The notes under the pieces are model-generated. The model had not been told where the DNA came from. It ran no database searches and saw only the letters and a program-made list of their open reading frames with translations. From contig JAEWPN010000237.1 of the NCBI GenBank assembly GCA_023399455.1, positions 1 through 13,274 on the forward strand: a stretch of DNA of 13,274 bases, given 5' to 3'. The stretch comes from Bacillota bacterium (GTDB taxonomy: Bacteria; Bacillota; Clostridia; Lachnospirales; Lachnospiraceae). Below are positions 1-6,051 of this stretch, piece after piece (the first letter of the stretch is position 1; every line of letters starts with the position of its first letter). The translations under genes were made by a program, and so were the position numbers.

Positions 1-632
1 GCCTGTCCACAGGACAGACGACGAAGAATATGCACAGGATCGTCAGTGATATTTATAAGGACTCCCCCTTCGATACGTCGAAGGTGACCATATTTAATGT
101 AGACGAGCTTACCAACCTTGATCGTTCTTATCCGGGAAGCTGCTATACAATGATATATGAGCAGGTCATTAAGAATCTGGGAGTCCCTGATGAAAACTTC
201 ATCATGCCTCTCACATTCTCCGATGACTTCGATGCTGAGTGCGCAAAGTTCGAGAACGCTTTGCAGGAACGCGGCGGTGCGGATCTACAGATGCTTGGCA
301 TCGGCTGGAATGGCCATATAGGCATTAACCAGCCGGGCACACCCTTCGAACGCCATACATGGGTTTCTCCCATGGATCCGATTTTCGAAGAGAAGGTGCG
401 CAGAGAGACGAAGGTACCTGATGACTATCCGCTTGGAGGGTTGACAAGAGGTATCGTAGATATCATGCAGACGAGAAAAATCGTATTGATCGCCAAGGGA
501 GAGAGTAAAGCGGAAATCATAGAGAAAGCGGTGCGGGGGCCTATCACCACCGACATTCCCGCCTCTGTCATTCAGCTTCATCCCAACTGTGAAGTGCTGC
601 TCGATGAGGCGGCGGCCAGCAGATTACGGTAG
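1..632 (+). CDS. nagB: Glucosamine-6-phosphate deaminase (NagB family), 3' part
   Basis: Partial gene; the frame is open from base 3 and the N-terminal 30-40 residues lie outside the window. NagB converts glucosamine-6-phosphate to fructose-6-phosphate and ammonia in the cytoplasm. Seen: the sugar-phosphate loop STGQTTKN at the left edge, the FNVDEL segment carrying the aspartate that abstracts the substrate proton, the GIGWNGHIGINQPGTPF segment with the family's catalytic histidine, and a typical C-terminus (GLTRGIVDIM..., then SVIQLHPNCEVLLDEAAA). Family knowledge: the position usually holding the glutamate that pairs with this histidine (HIGFNEPG) is glutamine here (CAG, 330-332). The aspartate-to-asparagine change before GH is common in Bacillota enzymes and not remarkable. 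It could be a NagB paralogue with altered activity or substrate. The family call is strong; exact activity is not certain. The next gene starts 47 bp downstream with no obvious terminator between them. Confidence 0.88.
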   Translation, partial: LSTGQTTKNMHRIVSDIYKDSPFDTSKVTIFNVDELTNLDRSYPGSCYTMIYEQVIKNLGVPDENFIMPLTFSDDFDAECAKFENALQERGGADLQMLGIGWNGHIGINQPGTPFERHTWVSPMDPIFEEKVRRETKVPDDYPLGGLTRGIVDIMQTRKIVLIAKGESKAEIIEKAVRGPITTDIPASVIQLHPNCEVLLDEAAASRLR

Positions 633-679
633 CGGTCAGATCTCGGCGTAAAAAGACGGAATTCGGAGGGTAAAAGGAT

Positions 680-1201
680 ATGGAGAAAAATTCATTAACA
701 GAAGTTATACTGAATCAGACACGCCGTGCTCTGTGGGAGGTAGGGAATGTGATTGACTGCGTACCGGACGAGCTATGGGACAAAGCATACTGTGATATGC
801 CCTGCTGGAAGCATATTTATCATATGCTCCATTCCCTTGACCTATGGTATATCAATCCAAGGGATAAGGACTATGCGGAGCCGGATATACACGAAAAGGA
901 TCTGAACAACCTGGATGTGATTTCCGACAGATGCCTTTCCCGGGAAGAAATAAACCATTATTTTTCCTCTATTGAGAAGAAAATTGAGGCTTATGTTTCG
1001 GAGCTTATGGATGAAGAACTGAGCGCGAAGCCCAAAGATTGTGAATATGACAAATTCACCTTGATTTTAGCACAATTCCGGCATTTGCACAGCCATATGG
1101 GAATGCTTATGGGATTTATTATCGCGGATACCGGTCTGTGGCCGAGAGTGCTTGGGTTAGAGAAGCCCTTCCCTGTGGGAGAATATGATAAATATTTTTA
1201 A
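680..1201 (+). CDS. DinB-like (YfiT/DinB) four-helix metal-binding protein
   Basis: A 173-residue cytoplasmic protein, the usual size for the DinB-like superfamily, whose members are four-helix bundles binding a divalent metal through three histidines. Seen: a helix with WKHIYHMLHSLDLWY (H45, H48, H51), the position of the first metal histidine after the first helix, and near residue 135 FRHLHSHMGML, which gives the paired histidines in H-x3-H spacing (H135, H139) on the last helix. The start at 680 has GGAGG at 665-669. There is no signal peptide or membrane segment. Family members include thiol transferases and damage-inducible proteins of unknown function; the sequence does not say which, so I assign no substrate. 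It follows nagB by 47 bp in the same direction and may be co-transcribed. A hairpin at 1231-1271 lies downstream. Confidence 0.75.
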   Translation: MEKNSLTEVILNQTRRALWEVGNVIDCVPDELWDKAYCDMPCWKHIYHMLHSLDLWYINPRDKDYAEPDIHEKDLNNLDVISDRCLSREEINHYFSSIEKKIEAYVSELMDEELSAKPKDCEYDKFTLILAQFRHLHSHMGMLMGFIIADTGLWPRVLGLEKPFPVGEYDKYF

Positions 1202-1230
1202 ATGAAAGAAAATAGTATATAAAATACAGA

Positions 1231-1271
1231 AAATGCCTCGATTATGGCTCTATGGCCTGATTGGGGCATTT
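1231..1271 (+). terminator. Probable hairpin terminator after the DinB-like gene
   Basis: AAATGCCTC (1231-1239) pairs with GGGGCATTT (1263-1271) with one G-T wobble. The stem can continue inward through GATTA/TGATT-type pairs and a GG/CC step. The tract after it (GTTGATTTAT) is only moderately T-rich, so termination strength is uncertain. Its position, 30 bp after a stop codon and just before a new promoter, supports the call. Confidence 0.5.
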
Positions 1272-1292
1272 GTTGATTTATAAAGACAGTGA

Positions 1293-1321
1293 TTGACTTG
1301 GAAATGCACATAAAGTATAAT
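1293..1321 (+). promoter_or_regulatory. Strong sigma-A type promoter for the AbrB/acyltransferase pair
   Basis: TTGACT (1293-1298) and a perfect TATAAT (1316-1321) are separated by exactly 17 bp, giving 11 of 12 consensus bases. Transcription would start near 1328, about 35 bp before the AbrB-like start codon. The short AT-rich leader is a natural place for autoregulation by the AbrB-like product, but I see no clear operator. Confidence 0.85.
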
Positions 1322-1363
1322 AAGTGTGAAAAGTATGACTAATAAAACAGAAGGGAGGATGCT

Positions 1364-1570
1364 ATGGAAAAAGACAAATATCTGGGAATCTGCAAAGTGG
1401 GGGAAAAAGGACAAATAGTAATTCCAAAAGAGGCAAGAGATATGTTCGATATAAAACCCGGTGATTCAATCGTTGTATTATGTGATAAGAAAAAAGGAAT
1501 AGCACTTGTAAAATCAGATGTAATTGAAAGTATGAGCGATGAATTTCTGGGAGGCAATAATGGCAAATAA
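1364..1570 (+). CDS. AbrB/MazE/SpoVT-type swapped-hairpin DNA-binding protein
   Basis: A 68-residue protein with the SpoVT-AbrB fold at about residues 8-50: KVGEKGQIVIPKEARDMF, then DIKPGDSIVVL and KKKGIALVK. These match the family consensus for a dimeric swapped-hairpin DNA-binding domain used by transition-state regulators and MazE-like antitoxins. The start has a strong GGGAGG at 1353-1358, five bases before ATG. Its last 11 bases overlap the acyltransferase start, so the two are translationally coupled and share the promoter at 1293. No toxin gene is adjacent, so a regulator of its own operon is the simpler reading than an antitoxin. That role is inferred. Confidence 0.85.
   Translation: MEKDKYLGICKVGEKGQIVIPKEARDMFDIKPGDSIVVLCDKKKGIALVKSDVIESMSDEFLGGNNGK
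1549..1554 (+). promoter_or_regulatory. Ribosome binding site fixing the acyltransferase start at 1560
   Basis: GGGAGG lies inside the end of the AbrB-like gene, five bases before ATG at 1560. It favours this start over an in-frame ATG at 1539, which would add seven residues (MNFWEAI) and has no such site. Confidence 0.8.
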
Positions 1571-2633
1571 GAGATTGGATTATTTAGATAATATCAGGTG
1601 GATTACAGTCACTTTAGTAGTGGTTTATCATATCATATATTTATTTAATAATAGCGGGGTTATATCAAATATTAATGTAAAAGGCATTCCTGTTATGGAC
1701 TCATTTCTAATATTTGTGTATCCTTGGTTTATGTGCTTATTATTTGTAATAGCAGGTATTTCAAGCAGATATTCCCTCGAAAAAAGAGCTGATAAGGAAT
1801 TTATAAAAGATAGAATCCAAAGGATATTAGTGCCTTCTTTACTTGGAATATTTATTTATGGTTGGATATCATCTTTAATTACGAGTCAATATGTAGATAT
1901 GTTTGCAGGAAATGGAGACATGATACCCGGAATTATAAAATATCTTATTTATTGTTTGGCGGGGATAGGGCCATTGTGGTTTTGCCATGTTTTATTTATT
2001 GGATCTTTGCTGATTATATTAATAAGAAAAGCCGATAAAAAAGACAGGCTGACTGAAGTTTGCAGAAAAATAAAATTACCGGTATTATTTGCAATGGTAT
2101 TTTTGGTATGGGGAAGCTCATTTATACTAAATACTCCATTAATAACCGTATATAGATTTGGAATATATTTGCTTATGATGTTACTTGGATATTATGTTTT
2201 TTCGAATCAGGAGTTAATGATAAAACTAGAAAAAATATCAATACCTTTAACTATAATATCAGTAGTAATAGGAATCTTATATGTAGTAACATATTATGGT
2301 CAAAATTTCGCGGATAATAATGTGTTAAGTGACTTATTTACTAATATTTATTTGTGGATTGGTATATTATCAATTTTAGGTATTGGAAGTAAGTTCTTGA
2401 ATTTTAAAAATAGATTTACACAATATATGACTGAAAATAATTTTAATTTTTATATTTTACACTATATAGTTGTATTATCGCTGGGATATTTCATAGTTAC
2501 TTATTTAAATTTATTATTTATGATTAATTATATTTTGATATTACTTGGAACAATCATCATATTGCCTCTGCTAATTGAAATTGTTAAAAGGATACCGATA
2601 GTCAGATATATGGTTCTGGGAATTAAAAAGTAG
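1560..2633 (+). CDS. Acyltransferase family 3 integral membrane protein
   Basis: About 357 residues, very hydrophobic, with roughly ten membrane helices. The opening RLDYLDNIRWITVTLVVVYH is the hallmark of the acyltransferase-3 (OafA/YrhL) family, including the histidine in the first helix. The cytoplasmic motif KDRIQRILVPSLLGIF matches the family's R-x-x-R-(L/I)-(L/I)-x-P segment. GPLWFCHVLF near residue 140 is the conserved W-F region before a membrane helix. These enzymes move acetyl or other acyl groups across the membrane onto glycans, peptidoglycan or teichoic acid; the substrate cannot be read here. There is no C-terminal SGNH domain. The start chosen is 1560, with GGGAGG just upstream, overlapping the AbrB-like gene by 11 bp. 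The gene is visibly more AT-rich than the nag, exporter and proB genes, suggesting separate ancestry. Confidence 0.85.
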   Translation: MANKRLDYLDNIRWITVTLVVVYHIIYLFNNSGVISNINVKGIPVMDSFLIFVYPWFMCLLFVIAGISSRYSLEKRADKEFIKDRIQRILVPSLLGIFIYGWISSLITSQYVDMFAGNGDMIPGIIKYLIYCLAGIGPLWFCHVLFIGSLLIILIRKADKKDRLTEVCRKIKLPVLFAMVFLVWGSSFILNTPLITVYRFGIYLLMMLLGYYVFSNQELMIKLEKISIPLTIISVVIGILYVVTYYGQNFADNNVLSDLFTNIYLWIGILSILGIGSKFLNFKNRFTQYMTENNFNFYILHYIVVLSLGYFIVTYLNLLFMINYILILLGTIIILPLLIEIVKRIPIVRYMVLGIKK

Positions 2634-2831
2634 AATCCGATTAGACGTGGCCATTTACCTAGGGTGTGTCTAAAAACTCATTGCACCGCCCTAAACGCTC
2701 CACTTTGCAGTATACTGCGTTGCGATTTTGGGGACGTAGCACCACTACGCGCCCAGAATCACGCCTTGTCTCCCACAAAGTGAAGCGTTTCGCTCGGCAA
2801 AAGCAGTTTTCAGAAACACCCTAATCGGATT
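2634..2831. terminator. Bidirectional terminator split by an inserted fold-back element
   Basis: AATCCGATTAG (2634-2644) directly follows the acyltransferase stop, and its exact reverse complement CTAATCGGATT (2821-2831) abuts the end of the convergent XRE gene. On the plus strand TTTGTTTATT follows the right arm; on the minus strand CTTTTTAATT follows the left arm, so both genes would be served. Today the arms are 176 bp apart with an element between them. Removing 2662-2821 plus one TA gives an 11-bp perfect stem with a 14-base loop. Confidence 0.75.
2662..2821. mobile_element. 160-bp MITE-like fold-back element flanked by TA
   Basis: The sequence runs from GGGTGTGTCTAAAAACT to AGTTTTCAGAAACACCC, and its two halves are reverse complements along nearly the full length. 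In the outer 46 bases about 35 match, and the centre holds the hairpin CGTAG-caccA-CTACG. TA stands on both sides (2660-2661 and 2822-2823), as expected for a TA-target duplication of the Tc1/mariner-IS630 type. There is no coding sequence, so any transposition would need a transposase in trans. The TA call is supported by the terminator restored when the element and one TA are removed. The family assignment is inference. Confidence 0.75.
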
Positions 2832-2835
2832 TTGT

Positions 2836-3288
2836 TTATTCCATCCTGCTCATACAGTTTACCCAAACAAAGATTACTATTGCTGTAGCAATAAAAAATT
2901 CGGAAAGAATGACAGATGGATTCCAAATTTGAAAATAGAAATGTCCTATAAAATATACAGCAAAAAATATCAAATATATTCCCATCGAATAAATAACACA
3001 TCGGATAATCTGGTTACGTTTTTTCTCTCTGATTAACATTTGTTCTTGTTGCTTTTCTAACATTTCTGTTTTAACCGATAGCGCATCTATAGCAGATGGT
3101 TTTAAAAGACAATCGGTTGTAACATCGAATATTTCGCTCAATGCTATAATTTTTTCTAATTCTGGCACCGTTTGTCCGGATTCCCATTTTGATACAGATT
3201 GTCTTGAAACATTCAGTCTCTCCGCTAATTGCTCTTGTGTTAAATCTTTACTTTTTCGTAATGTTAAAAGTTTTTCCGAAAAATCCAT
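2836..3288 (-). CDS. XRE-family repressor with two C-terminal membrane helices
   Basis: 150 residues. Residues 4-60 form a Cro/C1-type HTH: EKLLTLRKSKDLTQEQLAERL, then NVSRQSVSKWESGQTVPELEKI, a near-perfect family signature. Residues 72-91 look like a short charged coiled coil (EMLEKQQEQMLIREKKR). Two membrane segments follow, at about 94-116 and 125-145. Such proteins may sense a membrane event or be held at the membrane, but that is inference. The start at 3288 has AGGAGG (3294-3299). A perfect inverted repeat over its probable -10 box (3307-3325) suggests autoregulation. It is convergent with the acyltransferase, and its stop codon abuts the split terminator. Fold-back elements lie on both sides. 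The gene is AT-rich like its neighbours. No target gene can be assigned, though the acyltransferase operon and the HTH/DUF4180 pair are nearest. Confidence 0.85.
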   Translation of the reverse strand: MDFSEKLLTLRKSKDLTQEQLAERLNVSRQSVSKWESGQTVPELEKIIALSEIFDVTTDCLLKPSAIDALSVKTEMLEKQQEQMLIREKKRNQIIRCVIYSMGIYLIFFAVYFIGHFYFQIWNPSVILSEFFIATAIVIFVWVNCMSRME

Positions 3289-3306
3289 GTGTAACCTCCT
3301 TGATTT

Positions 3307-3325
3307 TGATACATAAATAGTATCA
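3307..3325 (-). promoter_or_regulatory. Candidate operator and extended -10 of the XRE gene
   Basis: TGATAC and GTATCA (3307-3312 and 3320-3325) are perfect 6-bp half-sites with a 7-bp spacer. Read on the minus strand the sequence contains TGaTACTAT (3317-3325), an extended -10 box, about 28 bp before the start codon. A repressor dimer here would block the promoter, fitting self-repression. No convincing -35 box is seen. Confidence 0.5.
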
Positions 3326-3434
3326 GAACATCTAGTTGCACTCTATATAGCAAACTGTATTTCTTCGCAACCATCAGTTGAAATATATGATAAAAGCCCA
3401 GCTGTAGTTCGCAGCTTCTGTCTCTTTAATGATT

Positions 3435-3715
3435 AGGGTGTCAAAAGGTCCTTTTTAAAAATATTCGAGTCAATATGCCCAAAACAAAAAGACTCCTGCG
3501 CCGAATTCCAATATATAAGAAGTTCTAATTCTCAGTCCATCCCTGCCAAACATAACAGAAAACAAAAAACTCGCTGCGCTCAAACAGTTTTGTTTTCTGT
3601 TATGGCACAAATGTCCAGAGAAAGAACTTCTAAATATTTACATAGGCGCAGTCGTTCTTTTTGTTTTAGGCATATTGCCTGGAGACGTTCGCAAAAAAGG
3701 ACCTTTTGACACCCT
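3435..3715. mobile_element. 281-bp non-coding fold-back (MITE-like) element
   Basis: The ends AGGGTGTCAAAAGGTCC... are perfect inverted repeats over 22 bp (3435-3456 and 3694-3715). Inside them CAATATGCCyAAAACAAAAAGA blocks (from 3471, and on the other strand before 3682) and AGAAGTTCT/AGAACTTCT (3518-3526, 3623-3631) also mirror each other. The centre is a 17-bp perfect stem, CATAACAGAAAACAAAA (3551-3567) with its complement at 3588-3604. The whole element can fold as one interrupted hairpin. It has no ORF of note. Target duplication is unclear: TA on the left, TG on the right, with TGAT near both ends. It lies in the upstream region of the XRE gene. Confidence 0.75.
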
Positions 3716-3960
3716 GATCCTATAATTTAATATACTATACTATTTACCACGCTTCTACACAATTCTGTAATCCTTGCAATGGAAGTATATTATAAAAATA
3801 AAGATAGGCTTAGAATAATGGTGATCAGCTTTTCAAATCCATACTATAAGGAATTATGATAGGAAATAATAATGAAATAGCAATAGAGTATAATAAAAGG
3901 GAGAAAATAGATGATAAAGTACAATAATTAGAAATAAAATACAATAAAGTGTAAAATTAA
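3716..3960. other. AT-rich non-coding stretch upstream of the HTH/DUF4180 promoter
   Basis: No convincing gene is seen. One 23-codon frame from 3856 has little support. Three similar decamers, AGTATAATAA (3887), AGTACAATAA (3918) and AATACAATAA (3938), lie 31 and 20 bp apart, close to whole helical turns, just upstream of the promoter. They could be regulator sites, but such AT-rich DNA produces near-repeats by chance. Confidence 0.4.
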
Positions 3961-3990
3961 TTGACTTATTCTTACTGTGAATGATATAAT
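3961..3990 (+). promoter_or_regulatory. Promoter of the HTH/DUF4180 operon
   Basis: TTGACT (3961-3966) and perfect TATAAT (3985-3990) with an 18-bp spacer. The leader to the start codon at 4021 is about 23 bp, containing GTGAGGT (4008-4014) as ribosome binding site. Confidence 0.8.
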
Positions 3991-4020
3991 GACACCAACG
4001 TTAGACTGTGAGGTAAAGCC

Positions 4021-4548
4021 ATGGACGGGAAATTTTATACCATATATGAAGTAGCGCAGCTGTTAGAGCTTCATCACAAAACAATACGCGGATTTATTGC
4101 AGACGGCAGATTAAAGGCGATAAAAGCGGGGAAACAGTGGCGCATTGCCAGGGAAGATCTTGAACTCTTTATGGGCGGTGAGGTGCCGTCCCGCTCGCCC
4201 GATGAGCATGGACATATCTCAATGAATGCAATGAAGCAGAATCTCGTGTTCTCGACCACACAAAATACCACATTTTCGGCCACACAGGGAGCCGTGCCGG
4301 CCGCAAATGAAAGCATAAGCGTTTCCACCGTAATAGACATAAAGGAAACATCAAAGGAAAATTTCGAACGGATATCCAATACCCTGCTCGCGGTGATGAA
4401 CAGCAAAGGAGAGGTATACGCAAATGCGACTATCCATATAAAATACGATGAGGAAACAAAGTTATTTAAGATATTTTTATGGGGAAGTATAGATTTCATG
4501 AAAGAAATGATGTCAATTGTGCCGCTTTTAATGGAAGATAAGAATTAG
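4021..4548 (+). CDS. Excisionase-family helix-turn-helix DNA-binding protein
   Basis: 175 residues. Residues 4-52 form an excisionase/HTH_17 winged helix: FYTIYEVAQLLELHHKTIRG, then FIADGRLKAIKAGKQWRI and AREDLELFM, all typical. Residues 53-98 are a low-complexity Ser/Thr/Gln linker with a small internal repeat (FSTTQNT / FSATQGA). Residues 99-175 look like a compact alpha/beta domain (STVIDIKETSKENFERISN, later ATIHIKYDEETKLFKIFLWG) that I do not recognise. Despite the family name it is unlikely to be a phage excisionase: no integrase or attachment site is near, and it is fused to an extra domain and paired with a DUF4180 gene 65 bp downstream. A transcription factor whose C-terminal domain senses a ligand or partner is the best inference. 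Confidence in the HTH is high; the function is unknown. Confidence 0.8.
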   Translation: MDGKFYTIYEVAQLLELHHKTIRGFIADGRLKAIKAGKQWRIAREDLELFMGGEVPSRSPDEHGHISMNAMKQNLVFSTTQNTTFSATQGAVPAANESISVSTVIDIKETSKENFERISNTLLAVMNSKGEVYANATIHIKYDEETKLFKIFLWGSIDFMKEMMSIVPLLMEDKN

Positions 4549-4613
4549 AATAATGAAAAGATAGAAGAAAGATAGGAAAAGAAATACATTGCAAAGAAAC
4601 GGAGGTCGGCATA

Positions 4614-5009
4614 ATGCAGACAGAATTTATACAAGTAGGAGAAATAGGGCTGGAAAAGATAAGTGAAGATGGGAAAACTGCTGTTTATATTCACTCAGGG
4701 GAACCCGTCATTACTGATACCCAGTCGGCGCTCGATTTAATGTCCACAGTCAGGTACGAGGTTGATTGTGACATCTTTTTGCTGGATAAGGCGAACATAA
4801 CGGAGGAATTCTTCGACTTAAGTACCCGCCTTGCGGGGGAAATCGTGCAGAAATATGTCAATTATGGAGTTAAGCTTGCAATAATAGGGGACTTTTCTTC
4901 TTATAAGAGCAAGTCCCTGCACGATTTTATCTATGAATGCAATAACGGAAAGGATTTATTTTTTGTTCCGGGAAAAGCAGAGGCTTTGGAGAAAGTCTTT
5001 CTCATCTAG
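4614..5009 (+). CDS. DUF4180 domain protein
   Basis: 131 residues, essentially one DUF4180 domain. Seen: an N-terminal strand-rich part, then DIFLLDKANITEEFFDLSTR, LAGEIVQKYVNYGVKLAIIGDF and SKSLHDFIYECNNGKDLFFV, the conserved core I recall for this family of unknown function. There is no signal peptide or membrane helix, so it is cytoplasmic. The start has GGAGG (4601-4605), eight bases before ATG. It follows the HTH gene by 65 bp and likely shares the promoter at 3961. Its last 8 bases overlap, tail to tail, the end of the sensor kinase gene on the other strand, with no terminator between. Function unknown; pairing with a DNA-binding protein suggests a regulatory module. Confidence 0.78.
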   Translation: MQTEFIQVGEIGLEKISEDGKTAVYIHSGEPVITDTQSALDLMSTVRYEVDCDIFLLDKANITEEFFDLSTRLAGEIVQKYVNYGVKLAIIGDFSSYKSKSLHDFIYECNNGKDLFFVPGKAEALEKVFLI

Positions 5010-6051
5010 GAAGCCGTATCTCGAAGGTGGTACCGCTGCTGCCGGTAGCGGTCACTGAGACAGAACCCCGGTGAAGGCTTAGGATTTTCTTTACCAGTGT
5101 AAGCCCCAGGCCGTTTCCCTGCGTGGTATGGGACATATCGCTCTGATAGAATTTGTCGAAGATACGGGCAAGGGATTTTTCCTCGATTCCGCAGCCCTGA
5201 TCCGCGAAGCGAAATACGGTCTCTGCAGCATCCTGCTTCACCGATATTTCTATGACGGAATATTCCGGCGAAAATTTAATGGAGTTGTCCAGTAAATTCA
5301 GCCATACCTGCCAGAGAAGCTCCGCACAGGCATAAATGTTTATTTCCTCACACTCCAAATAAATTTCCATGTGCCTGGCGTTCCATTTATTTTCCAGAAG
5401 AACAACCACCCTGCGTATCTGCTCGCTCACGTTATAGGTAGTTTGATCCGATAGAATGGTCTGATTTTCGATTTTGGACAAATTGAGCACATTGGTAGCG
5501 AGATCCGAAAGCCGGTCGGACTCCGAGATAATGATATCCAGATATTCGTTGCGTTCTTCCTGTGACAGGTTCTCGTATTTCAGCATCTTTGCAAAGCCTC
5601 TCATGGAAACGATAGGCGTTTTGAACTCATGAGAAAAATTGTTCACGAAATCGGCCCGGAGCATTTCGATATTGCCGAGCTCCGCCGCCATATGGTTAAA
5701 GCTTTCACTCAGCTTCATCAGCTCCGGACTATCTTCGCCTAAATCAAGCCGCACCGAAAAATCTCCTGACGCGAGCTTATCGGTAGCTACAATCATTTTG
5801 CGGAAAGGAGAAAGAAATATGCGGCTGAAAATAACGGATAAAATGATTCCGACAAAGATGGAAGGCAGAGCCAGCATAAGAAAAGGCATCATAGCGGAGC
5901 GAAAGTGGTAAAGTCCCAGGCGAATGAGAAACATCGCAATAAAAAAGACGATTACCATAGAAAAGACCATGATGACAAATACCATTACGGTAAAGCGCAG
6001 GGCGAGAGGCGCTTTTTTTATTCTATAGATTTTTTCTGCAACTTTACTCAC
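5002..6051 (-). CDS. Membrane sensor histidine kinase
   Basis: 349 residues. Two membrane helices (about 21-43 and 55-78) are joined by a very short outside loop of about 11 residues, so the signal is probably sensed in the membrane or through a partner protein. HAMP follows (about 79-131), then HisKA with NNFSHEFKTPI (phospho-accepting H141). The ATPase domain has the N box LNLLDNSIKFSP (N256), G1 DQGCGIE (from D284), F box FDKFYQ and G2 GNGLGL (312-317). All catalytic motifs are intact. It begins with GTG at 6051, overlapping the regulator's stop by 8 bp (GTGAGTAA), with AAGGTGG upstream, so it is translationally coupled. Its 3' end overlaps the DUF4180 gene tail to tail by 8 bp. Given the divergent exporter operon, it likely responds to a peptide antibiotic or envelope stress; that is inference. 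Confidence 0.93.
   Translation of the reverse strand: MSKVAEKIYRIKKAPLALRFTVMVFVIMVFSMVIVFFIAMFLIRLGLYHFRSAMMPFLMLALPSIFVGIILSVIFSRIFLSPFRKMIVATDKLASGDFSVRLDLGEDSPELMKLSESFNHMAAELGNIEMLRADFVNNFSHEFKTPIVSMRGFAKMLKYENLSQEERNEYLDIIISESDRLSDLATNVLNLSKIENQTILSDQTTYNVSEQIRRVVVLLENKWNARHMEIYLECEEINIYACAELLWQVWLNLLDNSIKFSPEYSVIEISVKQDAAETVFRFADQGCGIEEKSLARIFDKFYQSDMSHTTQGNGLGLTLVKKILSLHRGSVSVTATGSSGTTFEIRLPR

Noticed and set aside
1539..1559. Upstream start for the acyltransferase
   Set aside because: The GGGAGG at 1549-1554 is correctly placed for the ATG at 1560, and the family's conserved N-terminus starts there.
1364..1570. AbrB-like gene as a MazE-type antitoxin
   Set aside because: The coupled downstream gene is a multi-helix acyltransferase, not a MazF/PIN-type toxin.
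3435..3715. CRISPR array or riboswitch in the repeat-rich 3435-3715 region
   Set aside because: The repeats are inverted and nested as one fold-back unit with transposon-like ends, not regularly spaced direct repeats, and no known riboswitch core is visible.
3856..3927. Possible 23-residue small peptide gene
   Set aside because: It has only a close, weak AAGGA before the ATG, sits in very AT-rich DNA, and shows no hydrophobic or toxin-like pattern.
4074..4499. Long minus-strand open frame opposite the HTH gene
   Set aside because: It is antisense to a well-supported gene, has no ribosome site and its translation has no domain-like pattern.
4021..4548. Reading the excisionase-type HTH gene as evidence for a prophage or integrative element
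   Set aside because: No integrase, attachment repeat or phage gene is present; this HTH domain is widely used in ordinary regulators and here carries an extra domain.
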